DNA of 64,000 nt, taken from NCBI RefSeq assembly GCF_027497195.1, contig NZ_CP114905.1, forward strand, positions 8,224,001 through 8,288,000, written 5' to 3'. The position numbers were made by a program, and so were the translations under genes. Each line of letters begins with the position of its first letter. The first letter of the stretch is position 1. The notes under the pieces were generated by a model. That model saw only the letters and a list, made by a program, of their open reading frames with translations, did not search any database and had not been told where the DNA came from. This stretch comes from Streptomyces sp. WMMC500 (GTDB taxonomy: Bacteria; Actinomycetota; Actinomycetes; Streptomycetales; Streptomycetaceae). Positions 32,382-40,674 of this stretch are shown here, one piece after another.

Positions 32382-34292
32382 CTACACGTGCGGCCGGCCG
32401 ACGCGCCCCGGCCGCGTCACGGTCACCTCGGCCGCCTTCACGTACCCGAGCCGGTGGCCCACCTGGATCTGGTGCCACAGGGTGCGGTCCCGGATCACGC
32501 GGCTCGCGGCGCCGGTCCCGTCGGTGAGGCCGGGGGCGTGGAAGTACTCGCCGGGCATGGTGTCGCCGACGACGTAGCGCTGGCCAGGACGCAGCTCGTA
32601 CGGCAGGGGACGCGGCCGCTTCGGCTCGATGCCCGCCGGGTACGCGGACGCCTCGGGAAGCGCGAGGCCGTACACCCGCACCGGTCCGGCGCCCGGGCGC
32701 GGGGTGAGCGTGGCGCCGTCGTCCTCGAACGCGGTGGGGGCGGCGGCGGGGTTGTGGAACCACGCCCTGCGGCCCAGGTACCAGATCGCCGTCCAGTCGC
32801 CGCGGCGGCCGGCGACGGCGAACCGCTGGCCGGTGGAGGCGCGCGCTCCGGTGTCGTTGACGCCGGTGGAGGAGGGAGCGTCGCCGTGCAGCCCGGCGTC
32901 GCGGACCAGCGGGGCGTCCGGCGCGGGGCGGGTGCGCAGGCGGACGGCGCCGGAGCCGTGGGGCGGGCAGGCGGCGTCGTTCGCGCAGGCGGTGTAGGCG
33001 GGGCGGTGCGAGGCGTAGTCGGGGCGGATCGTCACGATCCGGCCGTCGGCGTGCGCGGCCGGCTTCAGCGGGGCGCCGAGCAGGTCGAAGTAGTGCGCCC
33101 AGTCCCAGTACGGGCCGGGGTCGGTGTGCATGTCCGGGACGTGTGCGGGGTCGGGGGCGGGGACGTTGTCGTGGCCGATGACGTGCTGCCGGTCGAGCGG
33201 CACGTCGTACTCGTGCGCCAGGTAGCGCACGAGCCGCGCCGAGGACCGGTACATCGCCTCGGTGAACCAGGCGTCCGGCTCGGTCAGCCGCGCCTCGTGC
33301 TCCAGGCCGATCGACTGCGCGTTGACCTGCCAGTTGCCCGCGTGCCAGGCGACGTCACCGGTGCGTACGTGCTGGGCGACGTGGCCGTCCGAGGAGCGCA
33401 GGGTGTAGTGCCAGGAGACGAACTCGGGGTCCTGCACGGCCTGGACGGAACCGTCGTAGCCGCCCTCGGTGTCGTGCACGACGATGTAGCGGATGCGCTG
33501 GTCGTGGGGGCGGCGCGCCTTGTCGTGGTTGCCGTAGTCGGGTTCGCCGTCCTTCCCCTCGAAGACCTCGTACGGCGCGGGCAGCCACTCGCAGGCCAGC
33601 TCGCGGGGGCACAGGGTCCCGTCGGCGGCGGCCCGGTGGGCGGCCGGGGCCGCGTCGGTGCCGGCGGCGGGTGTACCGGCGGCCGGCGTACGGGCGCTGG
33701 CGTCGGCCGGGAGCGTGACCGTCTCGCCGGAGTCCGTGGTACGCCGCGCGCCCGCCCGCAGCACCGCGTACACCTCGTCCGCGAACACCCGCGCCGTCGC
33801 GGCGTCCGGCGCCTGCGCGTACGCCGCCACGGCCGGGTACCAGCCGGCCGCACCGCCGTGCGGCTCCGCGCCCAGCCGGCGGCCGTGGTCGGCGAGCAGC
33901 GCCGCGCCGCCGTGCACGTTGGCCTCCGGGTCGCCGCGCAGCCGGGCCGCCGGGATCCCCGACAGCCGTGCCGCGCGCTGCACCGTCTGCGTGCCCTCCC
34001 CGCCGCCCGAACCCTTCGCCGCACGCAGGTCCGTCAGATGCATCGGCCCGTAACCCCCGGCCACGCTCGGCGCACCGGCGTGCGCGTCCCACCGCGACTC
34101 CAGATACGCCACCCCCAGCAGCACGCTCTCCGGCACCCCGTAGCGCCGCGCGGCCTCGGCGAACGACGCCTGGAGCGACGCCCCGGCCCCGGATTCCCCA
34201 CCGCCCGCGGCGGGCGACCCGGCGGCGAGCAGCGGAAGCAGGACGGCGGTGGCGGCGATGGCGGCGGCGCGGCGCGCGAGGCGTCCTGGCAC
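32382..34292 (-). CDS. Secreted N-acetylmuramoyl-L-alanine amidase with lysozyme-like N-terminal domain
   Basis: 636 aa, GTG 34292 behind GGAGG. Signal peptide (RRAAAIAATAVLLPLLAAG). Residues about 40-165 look like a transglycosylase (SLT/lysozyme) fold, with the candidate catalytic Glu in AYLESRWDA. Residues about 255-410 are amidase_2: zinc-site histidine in RYIVVHDTEGG, HYTLRSSDGHVAQHV, and later VIGHDN and HTDPGPYWDW. The C-terminus has two or more SH3-like stretches. Cell-wall hydrolase acting outside the cell in growth, sporulation or lysis. Confidence 0.88.
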   Translation of the reverse strand: MPGRLARRAAAIAATAVLLPLLAAGSPAAGGGESGAGASLQASFAEAARRYGVPESVLLGVAYLESRWDAHAGAPSVAGGYGPMHLTDLRAAKGSGGGEGTQTVQRAARLSGIPAARLRGDPEANVHGGAALLADHGRRLGAEPHGGAAGWYPAVAAYAQAPDAATARVFADEVYAVLRAGARRTTDSGETVTLPADASARTPAAGTPAAGTDAAPAAHRAAADGTLCPRELACEWLPAPYEVFEGKDGEPDYGNHDKARRPHDQRIRYIVVHDTEGGYDGSVQAVQDPEFVSWHYTLRSSDGHVAQHVRTGDVAWHAGNWQVNAQSIGLEHEARLTEPDAWFTEAMYRSSARLVRYLAHEYDVPLDRQHVIGHDNVPAPDPAHVPDMHTDPGPYWDWAHYFDLLGAPLKPAAHADGRIVTIRPDYASHRPAYTACANDAACPPHGSGAVRLRTRPAPDAPLVRDAGLHGDAPSSTGVNDTGARASTGQRFAVAGRRGDWTAIWYLGRRAWFHNPAAAPTAFEDDGATLTPRPGAGPVRVYGLALPEASAYPAGIEPKRPRPLPYELRPGQRYVVGDTMPGEYFHAPGLTDGTGAASRVIRDRTLWHQIQVGHRLGYVKAAEVTVTRPGRVGRPHV

Positions 34293-34420
34293 GGGGTCCT
34301 CCGGTGCGTAGGCAAGTGATCACCCAGCACTATCGGCCGACCTGACAGTACGTCAATCATCTCGGTGGCGAGTCGCCGCACGTCAGGCCGTTTGCGCGGG
34401 CCCCTGGGAGGGGGTGGGGT

Positions 34421-34455
34421 GGCGGGGTGGCGGTGTCACGGCCCGCCACCCCGCC
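34421..34455 (-). terminator. Strong GC hairpin terminator of the phosphotransferase gene
   Basis: Perfect 13-bp stem GGCGGGGTGGCGG / CCGCCACCCCGCC with a 9-nt loop, starting 5 nt after the stop of the leftward gene ending at 34460. Confidence 0.7.
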
Positions 34456-34459
34456 GGAC

Positions 34460-35581
34460 TCACCGCGTGCCGACAGCCGCCCGCACCGCGCGGCGGGCCA
34501 TCTGCACGTCGTCGTGGAGCCGGCGCAGCAGCAGCCGGTGCTCCTCCCCTGCGGTCATCCCGCTGTGCACCCCGACGGGCGGCGCGGGGTCCTTCATCGC
34601 GCGCTGCACGGCCGCCTCGTACGTACGGACCTCCCGTACCAGCACGAGCATCAGGTTGATCAGGAACCCGTCACGGTGAACCGTTCCGCCCGCCTGTGCG
34701 AGCTGGCTGATCTGCCGCCGGGCGGGCGAGCCCTCGCCGAGCACCGCCCAGAGCGTCGCCAGGTCGTACCCCGGGAGGTACCAGCCGGCCTGCTCCCAGT
34801 CGACGAGGACCGGGCCCGCGGGGGACAGCAGCACGTTCGACAGCAGCGCGTCGCCGTGGCAGAACTGCACCTGCCCGGGGCCGATGCCGTGCAGCAGCGT
34901 CTGCAGGTCACCCATGTCGCGGTCGGTGAGCAGCCCCAGTTCGTGGTACCGGCCGAGCTGTGTCCCGTAGTCGAGCGGCGCGCCGAACGCGCCGGCGGGG
35001 GGCCGCCACATCCCGATCCGCACCAGCGCCGCGAGCGTCGCGCGCACGTCGGCGTGCGGCGGGACCTCCAGCGGGTGGCGCTGGAGCGCCGCGGCGCGGC
35101 CGGGGGTGCGCTCGATGACGAGCGTGCAGTTCTCCGGGTCTGCGGCGATGAGCCGCGGCACCCGCACGGGCGGGCGGGCCCGGACGAACGTGCGATAGGC
35201 CGCTATTTCCTGCTGGAGCTTCTCCGCCCGCGCGGCCGACTGGTCGACCGGGCACTTGGCCACCGCCGTGGTCCGGCCCGCGGAGCCGACCAGCAGCACC
35301 GTGCGGCTGCTGCGGCGCAGCACCTGCACGGGGTGGAAGTCGGGGACGACGCGGTGCACCGAGTCGACGGCCGCGCGCAACAGCGCCCCCTGCGGGCCGG
35401 TCAGGTCGAGCCGGCCGCTGACGGGGCGGCGTGCGGTGGCGGGAAGCTGTCGCAGGCGTGCCCCGGCGGCCGGTGCGCGGCCCGGGTCGAGGAACGGCGC
35501 GCCGCCGGCCGCGGTCCGGTGCGGGGCCGGGGGGTGTCCCGTACGGACGGGTGCGGACACGGATGCCGATGCTGCGTACAT
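34460..35581 (-). CDS. Phosphotransferase (APH-fold) protein
   Basis: 373 aa, ATG at 35581 ([13 protein letters not shown] follows). An N-terminal disordered stretch precedes a kinase-like fold: [19 protein letters not shown] (ATP lysine), [15 protein letters not shown] (H-G-D-x-L-x-x-N catalytic loop) and [20 protein letters not shown] (metal Asp). I remember the same gene next to the same divergent TPR regulator in other streptomycetes, suggesting a conserved pair. Function is unknown; it need not be drug resistance. Confidence 0.82.
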   Translation of the reverse strand: MYAASASVSAPVRTGHPPAPHRTAAGGAPFLDPGRAPAAGARLRQLPATARRPVSGRLDLTGPQGALLRAAVDSVHRVVPDFHPVQVLRRSSRTVLLVGSAGRTTAVAKCPVDQSAARAEKLQQEIAAYRTFVRARPPVRVPRLIAADPENCTLVIERTPGRAAALQRHPLEVPPHADVRATLAALVRIGMWRPPAGAFGAPLDYGTQLGRYHELGLLTDRDMGDLQTLLHGIGPGQVQFCHGDALLSNVLLSPAGPVLVDWEQAGWYLPGYDLATLWAVLGEGSPARRQISQLAQAGGTVHRDGFLINLMLVLVREVRTYEAAVQRAMKDPAPPVGVHSGMTAGEEHRLLLRRLHDDVQMARRAVRAAVGTR

Positions 35582-35890
35582 GGGCGAGACAGATCCCTTC
35601 AGGCACGGGCCGGTTGCGCGCCGCCCCGGCCACCGGACGCCGCCGTACCCTCCTGTCGCTCGTCCGGGTGACCGGCTGGGGGTCCGGTCCCCCGGCGCCG
35701 AACTCGGGAGAGGTGGGCGGTGGTGCCGCTGGCATGTGCCCCGCTTTCCGGGGCCGGTTGGCGCAGTCATAGCCCACACCGCTATACGGGTGGCACACCA
35801 TCTGGCGCACCCTGGCGAACCCTGGCGAATGCTCGCCGGGCCCTGGGCCCGTCGCTACTGTCAAGTGAGCCGAGACCCTGGGGGCTTGAC
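35582..35890. other. Divergent regulatory region with phased repeats
   Basis: This 309-nt gap lies between the leftward phosphotransferase gene and the rightward regulator. It contains three 10-bp direct repeats at 35801-35830, a TANNNT-type hexamer TACTGT at 35856-35861, and a GGGGG ribosome-binding site at 35879-35884. No coding sequence is convincing. Confidence 0.55.
35801..35830. repeat. Three helically phased 10-bp direct repeats
   Basis: tctggcgcac, cctggcgaac and cctggcgaat are adjacent, giving a 10-bp period (two near-identical copies and one diverged). They lie about 25 bp upstream of the TACTGT hexamer, where an activator would bind one face of the helix. The binding protein is unknown. 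Confidence 0.55.
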
Positions 35891-37378
35891 GTGAGCAAGG
35901 GACCCAACACCAGGCTCGCCGACCTGTTCGGGATGACGGGCTGGTCGAAGGGCGAGCTGGCGAGGCTGGTCAACCGGCAGGCGGCGGCCACCGGCCACCC
36001 CCAGCTCGCGACCGACACCTCGCGGGTGCGGCGCTGGATCGAGATGGGCGAGATCCCGCGCGAGCCGGTGCCCAAGGTGCTGGCGGCCCTGCTCACCGAG
36101 CGACTCGGCCGTGTCGTGACCACCGAGGATCTCGGGTTCGAACGGGCCGCAGGGCCCGGCAGGGTCAGGCGGCAGTCCGACGACGCACTGCCCTGGGCGC
36201 CCGAGCGAACGGCCGAGGTCCTCACGGAATTCACGGGAATGGACCTCATGCTCAATCGACGCGGCCTGGTGGGCGCGGGAACGGCGCTCGCGGCCGGCTC
36301 CGCCCTGACCAGTTCCCTGCACGAGTGGCTGCACTCCGACCCCGCCGCCCCGGGCGCCCCCGCCCCGGGCACCCCCGCGGGGGGCGGCACCGCCTCCGCG
36401 GAACCGGCCCGCTTCGGCAGGTACGAGGCGACGCCGGTCGGCGCCCAGGAAGTCGAGGCGCTGGAGCGTTCCGTGGAGGTGTTCCGCGCCTGGGACGCCG
36501 AACGCGGTGGCGGGCTGCAGCGCAAGGCCGTCGTCGGCCAGCTCAACGAGGTCGGCGGCATGCTCGCCTACCGGCACCCGGAACCGCTGCAGAGCCGGCT
36601 GTGGGGCGTCGCGGCGAACCTCGCCGTGCTGGCCGGCTGGATGTCCCACGACGTGGGCCTGGAGCCCACCGCCCAGCGGTATTTCGTCATCGCGGCGCAC
36701 GCCGCGCGCGAGGGCGGCGACCGGCCCCGCGCCGCGGAGGCGCTGTCGCGCGCCGCCCGGCAGATGATCCACCTGGGCCGCCCCGACGACGCGCTGGAGC
36801 TGATCGGGCTGGCCAAGTCGGGCACCGGGGCGGGGGCCCACCTGCGTACCCGCTCGATGCTGTACACCATCGAGGCGTGGGCGCAGGCGGCGAAGGGCCG
36901 GACGGGGGCGGTGCAGCGCACCCTGGGCGAGGCGGAGGACCTCTTCGCCGCCGACGGCGAAGGCGCCGCGGCGCCCACCTGGATGCAGCTCTTCGACGAG
37001 GCGGACCTGCACGGCATGCAGGCGCTGGCGTACCGCACGCTCGCCGAGCACGACGCCTCCGCGGCGCGCCGCGCGCGCACACACGGGGAGCTGGCGCTCG
37101 CCAGGCGGCCGGAGGGGCGTCAGCGCTCCCAGATCCTCGACTACGTGTCCCTGGCCGCGACCGGCTTTCTCGCCGGCGACCCGGACCGGGGCGAGGGCTA
37201 CGCCCGGCTCGCGCTGGAGCGCATCGGCGAGAACTCCTCGCACCGCACCTGGGACCGGTTACGGGAGACGTACCGGCTGACCGCGCCGTACGCGGACGAC
37301 GCCGCCGTGAAGGCGCTGCGCGAGGAGATGAGGGACACGCTGGCGAGCGCGCCGAAGGCGCGCACGGGCCCCATCTGA
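35891..37378 (+). CDS. HTH/TPR regulatory protein (NsdA-like layout)
   Basis: 495 aa from GTG 35891. The N-terminal 65 residues are an XRE-type DNA-binding region (GWSKGELARLVNRQAA, then TDTSRVRRWIEMGEIPREPV). The rest is helical, with TPR-like hairpins (LRRKAVVGQ-type helices, PRAAEALSRAARQMIHLGRP, DDALELIGLA). It ends in a helical bundle. Size and layout resemble pleiotropic streptomycete regulators such as NsdA, which control sporulation and antibiotics, but I cannot confirm orthology. It is divergent from the phosphotransferase gene. Confidence 0.8.
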   Translation: MSKGPNTRLADLFGMTGWSKGELARLVNRQAAATGHPQLATDTSRVRRWIEMGEIPREPVPKVLAALLTERLGRVVTTEDLGFERAAGPGRVRRQSDDALPWAPERTAEVLTEFTGMDLMLNRRGLVGAGTALAAGSALTSSLHEWLHSDPAAPGAPAPGTPAGGGTASAEPARFGRYEATPVGAQEVEALERSVEVFRAWDAERGGGLQRKAVVGQLNEVGGMLAYRHPEPLQSRLWGVAANLAVLAGWMSHDVGLEPTAQRYFVIAAHAAREGGDRPRAAEALSRAARQMIHLGRPDDALELIGLAKSGTGAGAHLRTRSMLYTIEAWAQAAKGRTGAVQRTLGEAEDLFAADGEGAAAPTWMQLFDEADLHGMQALAYRTLAEHDASAARRARTHGELALARRPEGRQRSQILDYVSLAATGFLAGDPDRGEGYARLALERIGENSSHRTWDRLRETYRLTAPYADDAAVKALREEMRDTLASAPKARTGPI

Positions 37379-37440
37379 CGGCGGCCTCGCACCGCTGCGC
37401 CGTGCACGGGGCGAGGACGCCGTACGGGGACGGGTGGGGA

Positions 37441-37479
37441 GACGGGCTGAGCCGCCGCGGTGCGGCGGCTCAGCCCGTC
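37441..37479. terminator. Perfect 18-bp bidirectional terminator
   Basis: An 18-bp perfect stem (37441-37458 and 37462-37479) with a 3-nt loop. It lies between convergent genes and includes the stop codon of the leftward PAS-SpoIIE gene. It is the strongest hairpin I found in the window. Confidence 0.8.
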
Positions 37480-38918
37480 ACCTTCGCCACGAGCACGCAC
37501 GCCTCGTCCCCGCGGCGCCCGCCGCCGAACTCCTCGACGACGGCGCGCAGGCAGTCCTGCGCGGCGGGTGCGGCGGCGAACCGCGGGGCGAGCGCGAGCA
37601 GCCGCTCGCGGGTCGGCTCCGGGCTGCGGGCGCCGAGGCCCGCGGTGTGCAGCAGAAGCAGGTCGCCGGCCCGTAACACCTCGCTGACCTGCGTGTACGA
37701 CGCGTCCGCGGTGGCGCCGAGCAGCACGCCGTCGGGGGCGGTCAGGGCGTGGCCCGCGCCGTCGCGGAACAGCAGGGGCGGGGTGTGCGCGGCCCGGGCC
37801 CAGCGCAGCGTGCGCGCCACCGGGTCGTAGCGGCAGCAGACCGCGCCGACGAGCACCGGCTGTGCGGAGACCTCCAGCAACTCGTTGACCCGGGCGAGGA
37901 GCGCGGCCGGGTCCGCGCCGCCCAGCGCCATGCCGCGCAGGGCGCCGAGGAGCATCGTCATCCCGGCGGCGGCCGGGACACCGCGGCCGGCGACGTCACC
38001 GACGCCGAGCAGGGTGGTGCCACCGGGCAGCGGCAGGGCGTCGTACCAGACACCCCTGACGGGGGTGTCGGCGGCGGCCGGAAAGTGATGCCCGGCCACG
38101 GTCAGCGCGGCCGGATCGCCCGCCGGCAGGTGCACGGCGCCGCGCCACGGGGGCAGCACCGACTCGTGCAGTTCCCGGGCGATGCGGCGCTCGGCGTGCG
38201 CGAAGTGCCGCTCGCGCTGGAGCGCGGACTCCGACTCCCGCACCGCCTGCCGGCTGCGGCGCAGCTCGGTGACGTCGCGTACGACCGTCCACATCGACTC
38301 GGTCGCCCCGCCCGCGTCGAGGACGGGCTCGCCGACGACGTGCAGGGTGCGCGGGGCGCCGTCCGGGCGGCGGATGCGGAACTCGCCGTCGATCGGCTTG
38401 CCGTCGACCAGGCAGTCCGTGACCATCGCGGTCAGCCGCGGCTGGTCGGCGGGGTCGAACCAGGAGGGCAGGTCGTCCAGCGACAGCGGGCCGTCCCCCG
38501 GGTCCCTGCCGAAGATGTCGAAGAGGTCGTCCGACCAGTCGACCTCGTCAGAAAGCAGATGCCACTCGGCGCTGCCGACACGGGCATGCGGCCGGTCCCG
38601 CGGGTCCGCGGCGGCCTCCGCGCGGCGGCCCGTCCCCTCTCTGTCGCGGTCCCCTTCGACCGGGTGACCCTCGCGCAACTGCCCGAGCTGGAGGGTCAGG
38701 GAGTCGAGCTGCCGCGCCGCGAGGTCGCACAGGGCCCGCTGCCAGCGCAGCTCGGCCTCCTCGGCGTCGCCCGCGGCGGCGACCGTCTCCCGCCGTACGG
38801 CCTCCAGGCTGCCGCGCAGCCGGGCGATCTGCGCCAGCAGCGTGGCCACGGGGCTGCGCTCGGGCTGCCGCGGTGCGTGCGGGTCCGCGGCGCTGGGGAG
38901 TCGTGCGGCGGCGGCCAT
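37470..38918 (-). CDS. PAS-SpoIIE (PP2C-like) protein with altered metal ligands
   Basis: 482 aa, ATG 38918 with GGAG upstream. An N-terminal coiled coil is followed by a PAS domain (about 115-225: FRIRRPDGAPRTLHVVGEPV, MWTVVRDVTELRRSR), then a SpoIIE-type PP2C domain. Two metal positions are changed: the usual GGDWYD is RGVWYD, and the usual T-D-G near the end is HTAGL. GDVAGRG and GDEACVL keep their aspartates. It may be a weak phosphatase or a pseudo-phosphatase acting on an anti-sigma-factor antagonist. Confidence 0.85.
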   Translation of the reverse strand: MAAAARLPSAADPHAPRQPERSPVATLLAQIARLRGSLEAVRRETVAAAGDAEEAELRWQRALCDLAARQLDSLTLQLGQLREGHPVEGDRDREGTGRRAEAAADPRDRPHARVGSAEWHLLSDEVDWSDDLFDIFGRDPGDGPLSLDDLPSWFDPADQPRLTAMVTDCLVDGKPIDGEFRIRRPDGAPRTLHVVGEPVLDAGGATESMWTVVRDVTELRRSRQAVRESESALQRERHFAHAERRIARELHESVLPPWRGAVHLPAGDPAALTVAGHHFPAAADTPVRGVWYDALPLPGGTTLLGVGDVAGRGVPAAAGMTMLLGALRGMALGGADPAALLARVNELLEVSAQPVLVGAVCCRYDPVARTLRWARAAHTPPLLFRDGAGHALTAPDGVLLGATADASYTQVSEVLRAGDLLLLHTAGLGARSPEPTRERLLALAPRFAAAPAAQDCLRAVVEEFGGGRRGDEACVLVAKVTG

Positions 38919-39205
38919 GGCGTGATCTCCGATACCTTCCGGCCCGGGCTCCGGCGTCGCCGCCGGTCTGCTGTTCGCCGTTACGACTGTGGCACAGGCG
39001 GCGACGCTGCGTAAGGAGTTTCGCGAGACCCGAGCAGATGCGTGCGGCATATGCCCACCGGCCGGTTCACGACCGCACTTCACCCCGTCACCGCACTCCA
39101 GTAAGCTGCCGCGGCAATGGAGCCGGCAGCCGGTCGGTGGCCCGGTCTGTCCGTTCCGCGGAAAATTCCGTTGCCAGCGGTCCCACCACCCCGGATGCTG
39201 ACGTC

Positions 39206-40624
39206 ATGTTCGAGCCAGCCATAGCGCCCAGCGGCACCCTCCTCGGCCTCCTCCAGCGAGGCCGGGGCGACGGGACCCTGCACGCACTCGCCGCGCCCAG
39301 GGCCGAAGCCCTCCAGGCGCTGTACAGGTGCGTGCTCGACGACCCACGGCACGACTGGCAGGTGGAGAACCGCTCGCTCTATTACGCCCGGCTCTGCCTG
39401 GAGCTGGACGCCCCCGTGGACGCCCTCGCCGACCACCTCTTCGCCCCCGACGACGTGCTGCGCCCCGACGAGCAGCGCACCGGGCTCACCCTCTCCGTCC
39501 TCGGCCACCTCGCCTCGTACGGCCGTGACGACGCCCTGCGGCTCCTCCGCCGCTACGCCGCCGCCGGCGGCTGCTGGCAGTGGGCCCTGGACGAACTGGC
39601 GCTGCGCGACGACGACGCCGGGCTGTGCGCCCTCGCGCCGCACGTGCTGGCCCGCTTCCCGCGCACCCCCGAGGGCGACCGCGAGCTGGCCGAGGAGATG
39701 CGCGGCGCGTTCGAGCCGCGGCCCTGGCGGCTGTGGGCCGAGGACCCCGAGCTGGGCGCGCGCGTGCGCGCGGCCCGGGAGCAGGGGAGTTTCGACCGCT
39801 GGCAGCGCCAGCTCCGCTCCCGCGGCCCGCGGCCCGGCTGGAGCGTCACCGAGATCCTTGAGTGGGCGCAGAACGGCCTGGAGCAGTACCCGGCGCAGCC
39901 GCGGCACGCCGCCGCGGCCCGCTGCCTCGCCGCCGTCGCCGGTCCCGAGGACCGGCCGGAACTGCTCGCCGCGGCCCGCGCCGGCGGCGACGGTGCCCGG
40001 GCCGCGGCCCTCGCGCACCTCGCGGCGACCGGCGACCCCGAGACGTACGACCTCATCGAAGCCGCCGCCTGCGCGCCCTCCGAGACCCTCGCCGAGGCCG
40101 CGCTCGCCACCTTCGGCAGGATGTGCTCCACCGCCGCGCTCGGCACCGCCCGCCGCTGGGCGTCCCGCGAGGACGCGCTCGGCACCGCCGCCGGCGTCAT
40201 GCTCGCCCGCCGCGGCGCCGCGCGCGACGCCCGTGCCGTACGGGCCGTGCTGCTGCGGTGCGTACGCGACGAGGGCCCGGACGCGCCGGAGTTGTGCGAT
40301 CTGGTCGCCGGCGCCGGCCGGCTGGCCATCGCCTCCGCCGCCCCCGTGCTGCGGCACATCTACCGCGAGACGGGCAGCTCGCAGCTCCGCGGCGTCACCG
40401 CCCGCGCGCTGGCCGCCACCGACCCGTCCTTCCCCGCCTCCTTCGCCGTCGAGTGCCTGTGGGACTGCGAGGACGCCACCCGCGAGATCGGCGCCCGGCA
40501 CGCCGAGACCGCCGACGCGCGCGTCGTCGCCCGGCTGCGCAGCCTGGCCGCCGACCCGGCCGAGGACGGTGACGTGCAGAGCACCGTGCGCACCCGCATC
40601 ACCCCGGACGGCGCCGCGGGCTGA
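39206..40624 (+). CDS. HEAT-repeat-like conserved protein
   Basis: 472 aa, ATG 39206 ([20 protein letters not shown]). It is a string of helical hairpins of HEAT/armadillo type ([49 protein letters not shown]). There is no enzyme motif. Conserved in streptomycetes as far as I recall. The ribosome-binding site is poor. Likely a scaffold or regulatory adaptor; its role is unknown. Confidence 0.78.
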   Translation: MFEPAIAPSGTLLGLLQRGRGDGTLHALAAPRAEALQALYRCVLDDPRHDWQVENRSLYYARLCLELDAPVDALADHLFAPDDVLRPDEQRTGLTLSVLGHLASYGRDDALRLLRRYAAAGGCWQWALDELALRDDDAGLCALAPHVLARFPRTPEGDRELAEEMRGAFEPRPWRLWAEDPELGARVRAAREQGSFDRWQRQLRSRGPRPGWSVTEILEWAQNGLEQYPAQPRHAAAARCLAAVAGPEDRPELLAAARAGGDGARAAALAHLAATGDPETYDLIEAAACAPSETLAEAALATFGRMCSTAALGTARRWASREDALGTAAGVMLARRGAARDARAVRAVLLRCVRDEGPDAPELCDLVAGAGRLAIASAAPVLRHIYRETGSSQLRGVTARALAATDPSFPASFAVECLWDCEDATREIGARHAETADARVVARLRSLAADPAEDGDVQSTVRTRITPDGAAG

Positions 40625-40640
40625 CTCCCGTCACGGGTCC

Positions 40641-40668
40641 TTCACGTACGGTCGCGGACTGCGACAAT
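40641..40668 (+). promoter_or_regulatory. Candidate leaderless promoter of the oxoprolinase gene
   Basis: TTCACG (40641-40646), 16-nt spacer, GACAAT (40663-40668), ending 6 nt before ATG 40675. The first base of the -10 deviates from TANNNT. Confidence 0.4.
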
Positions 40669-40674
40669 GAGCGC

